A stretch of DNA of 64,000 bases, taken from assembly GCA_022836915.1 (NCBI GenBank), contig CP094668.1:1178001-1242000 (forward strand), in the 5' to 3' direction. The notes under the pieces are model-generated. The model did not search any database and was not told the origin of the DNA. It saw only the letters and a program-made list of their open reading frames with translations. Position 1 is the stretch's first letter, and the number at the start of each line of letters is the position of its first letter. The position numbers and the translations under genes were made by a program. The stretch comes from Paenibacillus sp. OVF10 (GTDB lineage: Bacteria > Bacillota > Bacilli > Paenibacillales > Paenibacillaceae). Shown here piece by piece: positions 39,435-49,389 of this stretch.

Positions 39435-39656
39435 TTAACGTGTCTGATGTTCTTTAAAATTTAAAAGGCCACATGGACACCAAATAAGATGTCCTGAGTT
39501 CTTTAGAAAATCGTTTAGCCATTCGCCAGAATCAGCTGACTTGGAATTGAACTTCAAGCTTGTTAGAGGCTTACATTGATTCTTGTATAACTTGTCTTTC
39601 CTTGAAGACGTCTCCTGCGTAAAATCAAAATTTCCAAGTATTACATCACACATCAT
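39435..39656 (-). CDS. Possible small protein or gene remnant
   Basis: 73 codons, unrecognised. The C-terminal part (SGEWLNDFLKNSGHLIWCPC, then GLLNFKEHQ) has the look of real coding sequence, with a CPC pair that could bind metal. No convincing ribosome binding site is seen before ATG 39656, and a longer open frame runs to 39884 over the start of the kinase gene. May be a decayed gene. Confidence 0.3.
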   Translation of the reverse strand: MMCDVILGNFDFTQETSSRKDKLYKNQCKPLTSLKFNSKSADSGEWLNDFLKNSGHLIWCPCGLLNFKEHQTR

Positions 39657-39824
39657 GTGAATTGGATCATAGATTGTAAGCAAAATGAGACGAGAATCTG
39701 GTAAAATAAAAAAGCTGTTTCTAGGCTGGCTTACGTGGTTATTCGAGGGTAGGCCCATTTCTGTAAGGGATAATCCATCCCTGTTGTTAGATGAAGATAT
39801 TGGCTGAGAAAAGAGGGGTAAGCC

Positions 39825-42532
39825 TTGGATATTAATAAAACGGAAACCCTGAAGCGCATTATTTCTGAGGGAAGTTCTTACCAATCACTGTTTTTTAACC
39901 ATCCGGATGCCATTTATGTGATGGACATCCAAGGAAACTATATTGATGCTAATCCCTCGGTAGAGCGGATATCAGGGTATACACTGGATGACTTGATTCG
40001 TATGAATCAGAGTGAGATCTGTCCTCCAGACAGTGAAAATTCACGGAAAGAATATATTAAAGAAGTGCTGGCTGGACGTTCAGTCAGTAATTCCATTACT
40101 TTTTATCATAAAGATGGTTCCCTGAAACAGGCAGAGATCACGTATGTGCCTATAACGGAGGGAAACGAAGTTGTAGGAATCTATGGTATTGCCAAAGATG
40201 TTACCGATATCCTGGAAGTGCAACGTGAGCTTAAGGAGGCACAGGAGAAATATCAGGTGCTGGCTGACCATGCGCAAGATCTGATTACGACTTGTTCTGC
40301 GGATGGAGAGTTGTTATATGTCTCCCCTTCCGTGTACGCCTTGCTCGGTTATAAGCCGGAGGAAGTCACGGGCAAGTCCTTCAAGGATTATTGTTATCCG
40401 GGAGACTATCCGGACCCTATGGATCTTTCCAAGATCGGCAATGGCTGCAAGATGCGTGTGTTGCACAAGAAGGGACACTATATCTGGATGGAGACATTGG
40501 CGAAACCTGTGGCTGGAGAGCGTGGCAAGAGTGTCCAGATTGTAAGCATCAGCAGGGATATTACCCAGCATAAGGATGCGGACAGACGTCTTCGGGAAAG
40601 CCGTCAGCGATACAGATCGTTGTTCGAACATAACCCGGCAGCTGTGTATTCATTGAATCTGGAAGGTAAATACAGCGCAGTGAACAGCAAACTGGTGCAA
40701 ATGCTGGATATTCCGCGTAATAAGCTTATTGGCCAATCTTTTTATCCAATCTGGATAAATGCGAAGTGCAATACGGCAAACATTATTTTGAAATGGTGAA
40801 GCAAGGCGAACCGCAATATTATGAGACACGAATCGTCAATTCAAGTGGTCGAAAGATTGAAGTATCTGTTACGAATGTGCCCATTATTGTGGATAAGGAA
40901 ATGGTAGGCGTCTATGGGATCGTGTCCGATATTACCGAGCGCAAGGAATATACGGAACGGATTCAGGAGCTTAGCAAGCAACATGAGCTGATTCTCAACA
41001 CGGTTACGGAAGGAATATTTGGTTTGGATGCGGATGGAATCACCATGTTTATGAACCCTGCAGCAGCTTCGATGTTCGGTTATGAGGCGAAAGAATTCAT
41101 TGGCAAAAACTCACATCCAATCATCCATCACACCCGTGCAGACGGAAGTCATTTGCCACAAGAAGAGTGCCCGATCCACATGACCGTGTTGGATGGACAG
41201 AGACGTTCGATCAAGGAAGATGTGTTCTGGCGTAAAGATGGCAGCAGCTTTCTGGTGCAGTATCAGGTGACGCCGATTATTGAACAGGGACAGATTCAGG
41301 GTGCTGTGGTTGTGTTTAATGATGTGACTGGCGAACGTGAAATTGTACGTGCCAAAGAAACAGCTGAGCTGGCAGCTCAGGCCAAGTCAGAATTTCTGTC
41401 GATGGTTAGCCATGAGATCCGGACACCGATGAACGGGATCGTGGGGATGACAGAATTGTTGATCGGTACCGATTTATCGGAAGAACAGCGTGAATATGCC
41501 GAGATTATTCGAGACAGCGGCGATGCTCTGCTGAACATCCTTAATGATATTTTGGACTTCAGTAAGCTGGAATCCGGAAAAATGGCACTGGCTTATGAAC
41601 CATTTGCATTACGCAAGATGCTGGAACAGGTTGCCGAGCTGTTTAAACCGCGTGCAGATGAGAAACATCTGGAGATCAGATATCGCCTCAATCCAAGCAT
41701 CCCTGAGTTCATGGTCGGTGACGCTATACGTATCCGGCAGATTCTGGTGAACTTGGTTGGCAATGCGCTCAAGTTCACAGATCAGGGAAGCATTGATGTT
41801 AACGTGGATATTATCAAGGGCAGAAAGCCTGAAGACAGCGTTCTTGATTTTGCGGTGCAAGATACGGGAATTGGCATCCCGGCTGACAAGCTGGATCAGT
41901 TGTTTCAGTCCTTCTCTCAACTACACCCGGTGATTAACCGGAAGTATGGTGGTACCGGACTGGGACTGGTCATCTCCAAGCGACTCGTGGAGATCATGGG
42001 AGGCAGCATCAGTGTCGAGAGTATAGAAGGGGAGGGCTCAACCTTCCGGTTTGCTGTTCCTGCGGCGAGTGTAGATGCTTCAGCAGAACAGACAGCAAGT
42101 CAATTCCATCATGATCGTACACGTCAGAGTGATAAGGTCGCCATGCGTATTCTGGTGGCGGAGGATCATCCGGTGAACCGGAAGATTTTGCGAGAATATC
42201 TGGAGAAGCTCGGATACCAGGCAGATGTGTGTACTAATGGCGTGGAGGCAATTGATGCCATCTCTCAGAATGCTTATGATATTGTCCTGATGGATATTCA
42301 TATGCCTGTGATGGATGGACTGAAGGCGACAGACCTGTTACACCGCCTAATTCCACAGGATCGCATACCTCCAATCATCGCAGTTACAGGCAATGCCAAA
42401 CGCGAAGATAAGGAAGCTTGTCTGGAGATTGGTATGCGTGACTTCATTAGCAAACCGGTTATGCTGAGTGAGTTGAAGCGGGTGTTACAGCAATGGGGGC
42501 CAAGGGACGAACCTCAACTTGCGCCAAATTGA
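39825..42532 (+). CDS. Multi-PAS hybrid sensor histidine kinase (frame broken by one missing T)
   Basis: About 902 residues after correction. Four PAS-type sensor domains (near residues 15-130, 145-255, 265-385 and 390-510), no membrane segment, then phospho-acceptor MVSHEIRTPMNGIVGMTELL (~residue 527), HATPase boxes (ILVNLVGNALKF, DTGIGIP, GTGLGL) and a C-terminal receiver with VAEDHPVNRK and the Asp in IVLMDIHMPVMDG. The two parts join with one more T in the run at 40739-40743 (GQSFLSNLDKCEVQYG). TTG start with GAGGGG upstream. A cytoplasmic sensor, possibly of redox state or ligands; output partner unknown. Confidence 0.9.
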
Positions 42533-42543
42533 ACAACTACTCA

Positions 42544-42658
42544 AATCAATTTCATAACTCACTAAAATAGATTTCTGTAACTAAATATAGACAAAATGAA
42601 CCGTTTTTATCTATATCTAGCCTTGATTGAAGCAGCTGAAGGTATTATGAAATTGATT
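42544..42658. repeat. 115-bp element with 14-bp terminal inverted repeats (long form)
   Basis: AATCAATTTCATAA (42544-42557) and TTATGAAATTGATT (42645-42658) are perfect inverted repeats. Inside, CTAAATATAGA and TCTATATCTAG form a second stem. A 41-bp short form with the same ends lies at 44223-44263. Non-coding; MITE-like in structure but no target duplication was identified. Confidence 0.65.
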
Positions 42659-42685
42659 CATCTGGCTGTGAAAAATAATAAACGT

Positions 42686-42731
42686 AAACACGCCAATAAT
42701 CCTCCACTGATGGAGTGTTATTGGCGTGTTT
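42686..42731. terminator. Bidirectional terminator hybrid kinase / ldh
   Basis: AAACACGCCAATAA and TTATTGGCGTGTTT, perfect 14-bp stem between convergent genes, with a smaller CTCCA/TGGAG stem inside. Confidence 0.9.
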
Positions 42732-42792
42732 GCGTTGGCAGGCTTTTGAAGTTGAGCCGAAGCATACAAAAGTGGAGTAGTATACAAATGGC

Positions 42793-43746
42793 TTATACCA
42801 GTGTCAGACGATTGATGTTACCAGATAGGATTTCACAGGAATTGTTGAATTTCTCACGTTCCGTTGCATCCAGATTCAATTCGATAATCTCCTGAATGCC
42901 ATTGCCACCGATGATTGCAGGAACACCGACGCAGACGTTGTGTTGCTCGTACTCTCCGTCCAGAATAGCCGATACGGCGATGATCTTGTGTTCGTCATTG
43001 AGGATGGAACGAGTGATGTGCGCGAGGGCATTGCCGATTCCGAATTGGGTAGAACCTTTACGGGTAAAGATTTCCCAACCGGCATCCTTCGTTTTGCGTG
43101 CAATATCGTCCAGATCCAGATGTTTGAAGCGCTCCTTGTGCTGATCCATGATGTGCATAATCGGTTTGCCACCGATGGTCACATGAGACCAGGCTACGAA
43201 CTGGGATTCTCCATGCTCCCCGAGGGCATAACCGTGCACACTGCGTGGATCGATGGAGAAGACTTCAGACAGCAGCGTTTTAAGCCTTGAAGAGTCAATG
43301 GACGTTCCTGTGCCGATGACATGCTCACGCGGCAGACCAGATAATTTCCATACCATATAAGTTACTATGTCAACCGGATTGGCAGCGACGACAAAAATCC
43401 CGTTAAATCCACTTTTCATGATCGGGACCACGATGTCTTTAGCAATCGATTCCGCTTCCTCCAGAATATCCAGCCGTGTCTGTCCTGGCTTGGGATTCGC
43501 TCCGGCAGTTAAGACAATAACATCCATATTGCCACAATCCGCGTACGTGCCTGCATATACCTTGGTGCGGTTATGTGTGAAGTCCATACAATGGGAAAAA
43601 TCCAATGCCTGTGCTACAGCACGGTCATACGTCCGGTCCACCATCATAATTTCCCTGCATATCGATTGATTAATCATGGAATACGCACAACTCGAACCGA
43701 CAAGACCCGCCCCGATCACCGCTACTTTGCCTGATTTGCCTAACAC
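42793..43746 (-). CDS. ldh: L-lactate dehydrogenase
   Basis: 317 residues. Reduces pyruvate to L-lactate with NADH in the cytosol. Rossmann motif [10 protein letters not shown] (about residues 10-19), NAD-binding [13 protein letters not shown] with the substrate Arg loop, and the catalytic His in [16 protein letters not shown]. Start GTG 43746. Neighbour of the hybrid kinase, convergent with it. B. subtilis-type Ldh is redox-controlled by Rex, but I found no clear Rex site here. Confidence 0.95.
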   Translation of the reverse strand: MLGKSGKVAVIGAGLVGSSCAYSMINQSICREIMMVDRTYDRAVAQALDFSHCMDFTHNRTKVYAGTYADCGNMDVIVLTAGANPKPGQTRLDILEEAESIAKDIVVPIMKSGFNGIFVVAANPVDIVTYMVWKLSGLPREHVIGTGTSIDSSRLKTLLSEVFSIDPRSVHGYALGEHGESQFVAWSHVTIGGKPIMHIMDQHKERFKHLDLDDIARKTKDAGWEIFTRKGSTQFGIGNALAHITRSILNDEHKIIAVSAILDGEYEQHNVCVGVPAIIGGNGIQEIIELNLDATEREKFNNSCEILSGNINRLTLV

Positions 43747-43926
43747 TGCCGTTCAGCCCCCATTTAGATTGATATTTATCCGTTACTAATGCGTCCTATG
43801 TTAAGTATAGTCCTTTATTTTATGCTGGAATGTACTTCTACGTTACATAAGATAACACATGGAAAAGCTGTGCAGCAATGATATCCGCTATCGCGGGAGC
43901 GTATTGGAGTAACGGAGTTAACAAAA

Positions 43927-43955
43927 TTGACATGAATAATTCCTAATCATATGAT
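43927..43955 (+). promoter_or_regulatory. Strong sigma-A promoter upstream of the RacA-like gene
   Basis: TTGACA (43927-43932), 17-bp spacer, TATGAT (43950-43955). It would start a transcript of about 330 nt before the gene at 44294, passing through the short inverted-repeat element at 44223-44263. Confidence 0.7.
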
Positions 43956-44019
43956 TTGACGGCGTTTGCAACTGTGTCATTCGACATGACAGCATTCATG
44001 CTCATTGTCGGAATGGGGG

Positions 44020-44268
44020 TTATTTGTGCGGATCATATACCTGACAAAACTTCTTAGGAATCCGCAGAAACAGAACAAAACCGCCAAAGGGATCTGCCGA
44101 GAAGCTGACGAATACATACGGACAAGCAAAAGATAAGCCATACTTGATCCATGAGACAGGTTGCCCCGATCCGATGACGGTTCCAAAAAAGGAACGCTGA
44201 AGCCATAATGTTTTTATCCAAGAATCAATTTCATAACTCACTAAAGGTATTATGAAATTGGTTCCCAA
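44020..44268 (-). CDS. Possible small membrane protein or remnant
   Basis: 82 codons, unrecognised. The C-terminal 60 residues look like coding sequence (SFFGTVIGSGQPVSWIKYG, then FACPYVFVSF and LRIPKKFCQVYDP). The first ~17 codons are formed by the short inverted-repeat element at 44223-44263, so the element may have replaced the true start. It also faces the promoter at 43927. No ribosome binding site is evident. Confidence 0.3.
   Translation of the reverse strand: MGTNFIIPLVSYEIDSWIKTLWLQRSFFGTVIGSGQPVSWIKYGLSFACPYVFVSFSADPFGGFVLFLRIPKKFCQVYDPHK
44223..44263. repeat. 41-bp short form of the inverted-repeat element
   Basis: AATCAATTTCATAA (44223-44236) and TTATGAAATTGGTT (44250-44263) with ACTCACTAAA and GGTA between them, exactly the two ends of the 115-bp element at 42544-42658 with its centre missing. 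Confidence 0.65.
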
Positions 44269-44293
44269 AAGACTTCATTCCGGGAGGGAATTA

Positions 44294-44980
44294 ATGATGA
44301 TTGAAGAAGCAGGAGCAACGACGGAAACGGCCAAGAGCCTGGGCATAGGTGCCAGTACTCTTCGTAAATATGCGGCGGCACTGGAAGAACAGGGATACCG
44401 GTTCGAACGGTCCGCCAACAAATCCAGACTATTCAAGTCCGACGACATCGAGTGCATTGAACGCCTGATGACTGAACTCCGAGAGCATAATCTGCCCCTG
44501 GCTGATGCTGTGGTGACTGTATTGGCTCCAGAAGTACCTGTAGCTGCAGTAGAAGTAGATGTACCGGTGATGGGGATTGAAGGTCTGTCAGAGACGGAAT
44601 GTGCAGCAACATCAATGTCATCCGTATTCCCTGAAGAACCTGAAATAATGGGTAATCTGAGATCCTATGAAGGTCTGGGGCAACTGGTAAGTGAGGTGAC
44701 TTATGGTGCTGTAGAACAACAGCAGGATGATCGGGTACAGTTGCTGCAACAGCGGGTCGATGAACTGGAGCTGACCCTTCAGCATCTGGCGGAGACACAT
44801 ATGGCGCTCCAGGAACAGATGGAGAAACAGCGCCTGTGGATGAACGAGAAGCTGGAGGAAGAGCGAGATCGCGAACTCGTGACCAACTTGCGCAGCTTCC
44901 AGGGAAGAAAACGCAAACCAAAAGGAGTATCCCTGCGTATGTTGTTCGGGTTCCTACCCAAGAAGCATAAGGAAGCTTGA
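44294..44980 (+). CDS. RacA-like / MerR-type HTH protein with coiled coil
   Basis: 228 residues. N-terminal winged-helix of MerR/RacA type (TTETAKSLGIGASTLRKYAA, about residues 7-26, then SRLFKSDDIECIERL), an acidic Val/Ala-rich linker (about 75-150), a coiled coil (QLLQQRVDELELTLQHLAET, about 150-169 onward) and a basic tail FQGRKRKPKG. Start ATG 44294 chosen for GGGAGGG seven bases upstream. RacA-type proteins bind DNA and the pole or divisome; that role here is inferred from layout only. Followed by a kinase gene. Confidence 0.7.
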   Translation: MMIEEAGATTETAKSLGIGASTLRKYAAALEEQGYRFERSANKSRLFKSDDIECIERLMTELREHNLPLADAVVTVLAPEVPVAAVEVDVPVMGIEGLSETECAATSMSSVFPEEPEIMGNLRSYEGLGQLVSEVTYGAVEQQQDDRVQLLQQRVDELELTLQHLAETHMALQEQMEKQRLWMNEKLEEERDRELVTNLRSFQGRKRKPKGVSLRMLFGFLPKKHKEA

Positions 44981-45115
44981 ATGACAGGCTCTTGCTCATC
45001 GTGATTTTGCATTATGGGCCTGATATAATAAGCTCCATACAACATGAAGACTGGCAGCGGACTGCTCAGTATAGATAAAGACTGAGTGGATCAGGAAGCT
45101 GGCGTGGGAGGATCT

Positions 45116-45937
45116 GTGGAGCTGCGACGAAGTTGGCAAAGATTGCTCGGACTATGGACGGATCGTCCTCGGCGGGAAGGCACGACCATTGCTGAGCGTT
45201 ATACAATAAAGGAATTGCTGGGTATGGGGAGCTATGGGCTGACATACCTGTGTACAGATGACCAGAATGGCAGGGAAGTGGCGTTGAAGGAGTCCAAACC
45301 TAGCAAGGGCAGACTCTCTGCGCACCTGTTGGAGCGGGAGGCGGACGTGATGAGGCGTCTGCATCATCCGGCGATCCCTGATCTATTGGATGTGTTCACA
45401 TCCGGGAGACGAAGTTATATCGTTACCGAGTATATTCGTGGACAGACGCTGGAAGATTGCATATTTGAGCAAGGTCTTCGATATACGGAGCGGGAATGTC
45501 TGGAATTGGCAGGACAACTGCTGGTTCCGGTGGCTCATGTGCATGAGCAGGGATATATTCATGGAGATGTGCGGATTCCCAATGTTATTTTACGTGAAGG
45601 GGCGGTACATCTAATTGACTTTGGCCTGGCGAGACGCTTGGGGGAGCCGTTGTTGCCGGAGCTGAAGCGACGTATGCGTGAAGTCCCTGAGCCTGAAGAT
45701 GAGCGGGCTACACCGGATCATGATTTGCAGGATATCGGCCACTTTCTTCTCTTCATGCTGTATTCGGCTTATGAGCCAGAGAAGGGCCGTGAACCCGCCA
45801 GCTGGCAGGAGGAACTTAAGCTTACGCCGGAATTGCACCAGATGCTGGAGCGACTCCTTGGACTCCGTCCAGGTTATGAGGGTGGGGCGACAGAGTTACA
45901 GGCGGAGATTGCGAATGTGTTGCTGAAATTACAATGA
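45116..45937 (+). CDS. Serine/threonine protein kinase-like protein
   Basis: 273 residues; a single Hanks-type kinase domain without PASTA repeats or membrane segment. Gly-loop LGMGSYGLTYL, ATP Lys in VALKES, alpha-C Glu in LLEREADVMRRL, catalytic loop HGDVRIPNVI (Arg at the usual Lys position of HRDxKxxN) and DFGLA. Start GTG 45116 has GGGAGG just upstream; GTG 45086 is also possible but lacks a site. 135 bp after the RacA-like gene and likely in the same unit. The substituted Lys may lower activity. Confidence 0.85.
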   Translation: MELRRSWQRLLGLWTDRPRREGTTIAERYTIKELLGMGSYGLTYLCTDDQNGREVALKESKPSKGRLSAHLLEREADVMRRLHHPAIPDLLDVFTSGRRSYIVTEYIRGQTLEDCIFEQGLRYTERECLELAGQLLVPVAHVHEQGYIHGDVRIPNVILREGAVHLIDFGLARRLGEPLLPELKRRMREVPEPEDERATPDHDLQDIGHFLLFMLYSAYEPEKGREPASWQEELKLTPELHQMLERLLGLRPGYEGGATELQAEIANVLLKLQ

Positions 45938-46028
45938 AATAAGCTCTGTAGGTGGACCTATATTTGTTATCCGTGACCTCTTCGTATGATATCTATAGGG
46001 GTCTTTTTCCTTTTTGCTATATAGAAAC

Positions 46029-46083
46029 AAATAAAGGGGTGTTCTGCTGGCCGTAAGTACGGCTAGCGAACACCCCTTTATTA
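46029..46083. terminator. Bidirectional terminator kinase / small protein
   Basis: AATAAAGGGGTGTTC and GAACACCCCTTTATT with a nested GCCGTA/TACGGC stem between convergent genes. Confidence 0.9.
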
Positions 46084-46154
46084 CATATTCATTTATTGTA
46101 GCGTCTAATAAGCTGGCACGATCATTGCTCTTTAAAAGCAGTCGTGAGAGCAGC

Positions 46155-46364
46155 TTAGCTGGAGCTGTATTTTCTGCTTTTGTAATACCCGGAGCCACTG
46201 CGGCTGTCCCGGTATTTCACATCTGAAGAAGAATAGCGCTTGTAGGAACGCTTGCCTGAAGAACTGCTGTGACGTTTATAGGAGCGCCTGTCCGAGGAGC
46301 TGTAACGTTTGCGGTGAGATGAAGATTTGGAATCGATAAGTTTGCCGATAATCTTTTTGAACAT
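46155..46364 (-). CDS. Ser/Arg/Tyr-rich small basic protein
   Basis: 69 residues, unrecognised family. Starts MFKKIIGKLIDSKSSSHRKR; the rest is low-complexity with repeated YSSSD, SYKR and HSSSS units and no acidic core. On the - strand, AAAGGGTGAAAGCTC gives a plausible ribosome binding site. The sequence is like nucleic-acid-binding or spore-coat-associated low-complexity proteins and would be a natural kinase substrate; both are guesses. Divergent from map. Confidence 0.6.
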   Translation of the reverse strand: MFKKIIGKLIDSKSSSHRKRYSSSDRRSYKRHSSSSGKRSYKRYSSSDVKYRDSRSGSGYYKSRKYSSS

Positions 46365-46571
46365 GAGCTTTCACCCTTTCGACTTCAACTGTTTTAAGCA
46401 TATACGTGGCTAGATCAGAAGGGGTTTCGATTTTTTCATGGATAATTGTATTCATTGGATAGGAGCTTGGCGTATAATAGGATGTTGCTGATTGCACGGA
46501 ATTTTTTATTTTGAGTGTTTAGCGTTACAATAGAGGACAGGATTAGATTTTAACGGACAGGAGTAGTTATT

Positions 46572-47318
46572 ATGATTACATTGAAGACCAAAGAACAGAT
46601 TGAATATATGAAAAAAGCCGGAGAAATTCTCGCCGCATGCCATAGAGAAATTGCAAAGATGATTCGTCCAGGCATTACGACACAGGAGATCGACCAGTTT
46701 GCAGAAGCTTTTATGAAGAAAAATGGCGCTACGCCGGAACAAAAGGGATATAACGGATACCAATATGCGACATGTGCGTCGGTTAATGATGTGATCTGTC
46801 ACGGGTTTCCGGGAAAATATGCACTGAAAGACGGCGATATCGTTACAATCGACATGGTGGTTAATCTAAATGGCTGGCTGGCGGATTCGGCTTGGTCATA
46901 TGCTGTAGGTGAAGTGACTCCGGAAGCACAACATCTGCTGGATGTAACCAAAAACTCTCTGTACAAAGGCATTGAACTTGCCGTGGTGGGCAACCGGATC
47001 GGAGATATCTCCAATGCGATTCAAGTCTATGCAGAAGGTGAAGGCCTATCGGTTGTGCGTGAGTTTATTGGACACGGCATTGGTGAGAAGATGCATGAGG
47101 AACCACAAGTCCCTCACTACGGTCCGCCTCATCGGGGTCCGCGTCTCAAGGAAGGCATGGTTATTACGATCGAACCAATGCTGAATATTGGTACGTTCCG
47201 AAGTAAGCTGGATTCAGATGGATGGACTGCTCGTACTATGGATGGAAGTCTGTCTGCCCAGTATGAACATACGATTGCGATTACGGCGGATGGTCCAGTG
47301 ATTTTGACAGCACAATAA
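46572..47318 (+). CDS. map: Methionine aminopeptidase, type I
   Basis: 248 residues. Removes N-terminal Met from new proteins. Metal ligands are in TIDMVVNLNGWLADSAW (two Asp), GHGIGEKMHEEP (His) and the two Glu in ITIEPML and AQYEHT. GGAGTAG precedes the ATG at 46572. The HGIGEKMHEEPQVPHYG signature has Cys-free type Ia layout. Alone in its unit, not in the ribosomal-protein cluster where many Bacillales keep a first map; probably a second copy. Confidence 0.95.
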   Translation: MITLKTKEQIEYMKKAGEILAACHREIAKMIRPGITTQEIDQFAEAFMKKNGATPEQKGYNGYQYATCASVNDVICHGFPGKYALKDGDIVTIDMVVNLNGWLADSAWSYAVGEVTPEAQHLLDVTKNSLYKGIELAVVGNRIGDISNAIQVYAEGEGLSVVREFIGHGIGEKMHEEPQVPHYGPPHRGPRLKEGMVITIEPMLNIGTFRSKLDSDGWTARTMDGSLSAQYEHTIAITADGPVILTAQ

Positions 47319-47492
47319 TAGCCAAAAGCAGCTACAATGTGACGATATTTGCATATTTCAAGGCGGCCCACGTTTGTGATCCGCCTGTTTCGGTTTAAAC
47401 TATTAAGAAGTGATAACACAGAGCCAGTGGTAAGTGATCTCAGCTGACAAGGGTTAACCTTGCGTCCACTTGGCAACAAGGAGGTAATTTTG

Positions 47493-48506
47493 GTGTCTTT
47501 AAATAAACAGATCGTACTTGCGTCTCGTCCCGAAGGTGCCCCTTCCAAAGAGAATTTCAACTTCATTGATGCACCTCTTCCTGAACCGGAAGCTGGGCAA
47601 GTTCTGGTACGTACATTATATTTGTCGGTCGATCCGTACATGCGGGGCCGCATGAAAGATACAAAGTCCTATGCTGCACCGTACGCGTTAAATGAAGTGA
47701 TCATGGGTGGAGCCATTGGGCAGGTTGTAGAATCTTCGGAACCCAATCTGCGCAAAGGAGATCTCGTATCCGGTATGTGGGGCTGGCAGCAATATGCCGC
47801 AGTGAATACGGGGGATCTGTCGCTGATCGATACGGAAGAAGCACCAATCACCGCTTACCTGGGTGCGCTAGGCCTGACGGGTCTGACGGCTTATTTTGGT
47901 ATGGAGGACATCGGCAAACCGAAGGACGGCGAAACGGTCGTTGTATCGGGAGCAGCCGGAGCGGTAGGCATGATTGCAGGTCAGATTGGTAAAATTGTGG
48001 GAGCACGCGTGGTTGGTATTGCAGGCTCTGATGAGAAATGCGCTTATTTGAAAGAAAAGCTGGGCTTCGACGTGGTGTTGAACTACAAGAAGGAGCAGGA
48101 TATGTCAGCGGCCATTGAACGGGCTTGCCCGGATGGTGTAGATGTCTACTTTGACAATGTGGGCGGTGACATCTCGGATGCAGTCTTGCGCCACATCAAT
48201 CGGAATGCACGTATTCCGTTATGCGGTCAGATCTCATCCTATAATCTGGAGAAACCGGATATAGGCATGCGTCCACAGACGTTGCTGTTAACAAATACAG
48301 CATTAATGAAAGGTTTCCTGCTGGGTGACTATACGAAATCCTTCAAAGAAGGCCGCGCCAAGTTGGCGAAATGGATCCAGGAAGGTCATATCCAGTATGA
48401 AGAAAACATTGTGGACGGCTTCGAACAGACGCCGGAAGCATTCATGGGCCTCTTCTCGGGAGATAATCTGGGCAAGCAGCTGGTTAAGGTTGCAGATCCT
48501 GAATAG
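47493..48506 (+). CDS. NADP-dependent oxidoreductase (MDR, leukotriene B4 dehydrogenase-like)
   Basis: 337 residues, zinc-free medium-chain reductase of the curcumin reductase/YfmJ group. Substrate-side SVDPYMRGRM (about residues 46-55), nucleotide-binding VVSGAAGAVGMIAGQIGKI, and DGVDVYFDNVGG. Reduces alkenals/enones with NADPH. GTG 47493 chosen because AAGGAGG is eight bases upstream. Ends with a bidirectional terminator. Confidence 0.92.
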   Translation: MSLNKQIVLASRPEGAPSKENFNFIDAPLPEPEAGQVLVRTLYLSVDPYMRGRMKDTKSYAAPYALNEVIMGGAIGQVVESSEPNLRKGDLVSGMWGWQQYAAVNTGDLSLIDTEEAPITAYLGALGLTGLTAYFGMEDIGKPKDGETVVVSGAAGAVGMIAGQIGKIVGARVVGIAGSDEKCAYLKEKLGFDVVLNYKKEQDMSAAIERACPDGVDVYFDNVGGDISDAVLRHINRNARIPLCGQISSYNLEKPDIGMRPQTLLLTNTALMKGFLLGDYTKSFKEGRAKLAKWIQEGHIQYEENIVDGFEQTPEAFMGLFSGDNLGKQLVKVADPE

Positions 48507-48545
48507 ATATTGAATGGTTTACATGTACAAATTAGGTTGAAAACG

Positions 48546-48592
48546 AAAAGACACGTTCTGCACACCGAGGGTGCAGCAGAACGTGTCTTTTT
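48546..48592. terminator. Bidirectional terminator MDR / ccdC
   Basis: AAAAGACACGTTCTGC and GCAGAACGTGTCTTTT, perfect 16-bp stem with T/A-runs on both strands. Confidence 0.95.
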
Positions 48593-48626
48593 ATCTGTAA
48601 ATCTGTGCTTGGTCTATGTAGGGTGA

Positions 48627-49112
48627 CTAGTGTTCGGCGACCAGCACTTCTTTGTAGTGTTTGTACATATATACACGCCAGCGTACAATCATGCCAAAAG
48701 CCAGCAGGAAAAACAATCCGCCCGTTTGCGGAATACTTACATATCGCTGGATGACTTCATGCAGGATCAGGCGTACGGCCAACAATCCAAGCAAGATAAA
48801 AGCAAAGCTGCGAGAACGTGTGGCAAAAATTTCCTCACCTACTCGTTCAAACCGTGTACTGCGAATGAGGGGATAGGAAAAGAGGAACCAGCCCACCAGA
48901 AACGCAATGAATGCCCAGAGTAGAGGAACATGAGTCTCAGGTACAACAAACATGAGAAATCCTGTGCTCATGCCGAGCGGAGGAATAAGGATTTTACGAA
49001 TAGTCACCGGTCTGTGACTGGCTTTCATGCGGATGAAGATGGCAAGCAGTGCCATGACAAGCATGCCCACGGTTGCTCCGATTTGCAGGTAGTACGGACT
49101 AATTTGAGCCAC
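48627..49112 (-). CDS. ccdC: CcdC family membrane protein
   Basis: 161 residues with five hydrophobic segments. RKILIPPLGMSTGFLMFV (about residues 31-48), YPLIRSTRFE and RVYMYKHYKE near the end are typical of CcdC (YneN-region) proteins associated with cytochrome c maturation in Bacillus. GTG 49112 chosen over the longer frame (to 49256) because GAGGGAG is seven bases upstream and the length then fits the family. ccdA and ccdB are not adjacent; the function of ccdC itself is unproven. Confidence 0.85.
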   Translation of the reverse strand: MAQISPYYLQIGATVGMLVMALLAIFIRMKASHRPVTIRKILIPPLGMSTGFLMFVVPETHVPLLWAFIAFLVGWFLFSYPLIRSTRFERVGEEIFATRSRSFAFILLGLLAVRLILHEVIQRYVSIPQTGGLFFLLAFGMIVRWRVYMYKHYKEVLVAEH

Positions 49113-49389
49113 GTAGAACTCCCTCTTTCTGGAATAATATGTTATCCGGAGATCCGGAACCCAGTACGAATTGCCGGAATTTTCAGTTCCTATTATATCA
49201 CAAACGCAGAAAGCCGATAGAAAGCTTAGTGTATCATATACCCGATATGTATTCACAGGGTGTATTTGAAAATTTTGTATTATTGTGCCCGTTGTAAGGC
49301 CGTTTATTCGATTAAGGGGAAATCATGCAATGATTGGACAACAATGGATGTATATCAAGCTTATCGGCTCACATCATAGAGGGTGGCTT

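Noticed and set aside
42544-42658. The 115-bp inverted-repeat element as a simple terminator of the hybrid kinase gene
   Set aside because: It has no T-run, a true terminator follows at 42686-42731, and the same ends occur elsewhere in a short form.
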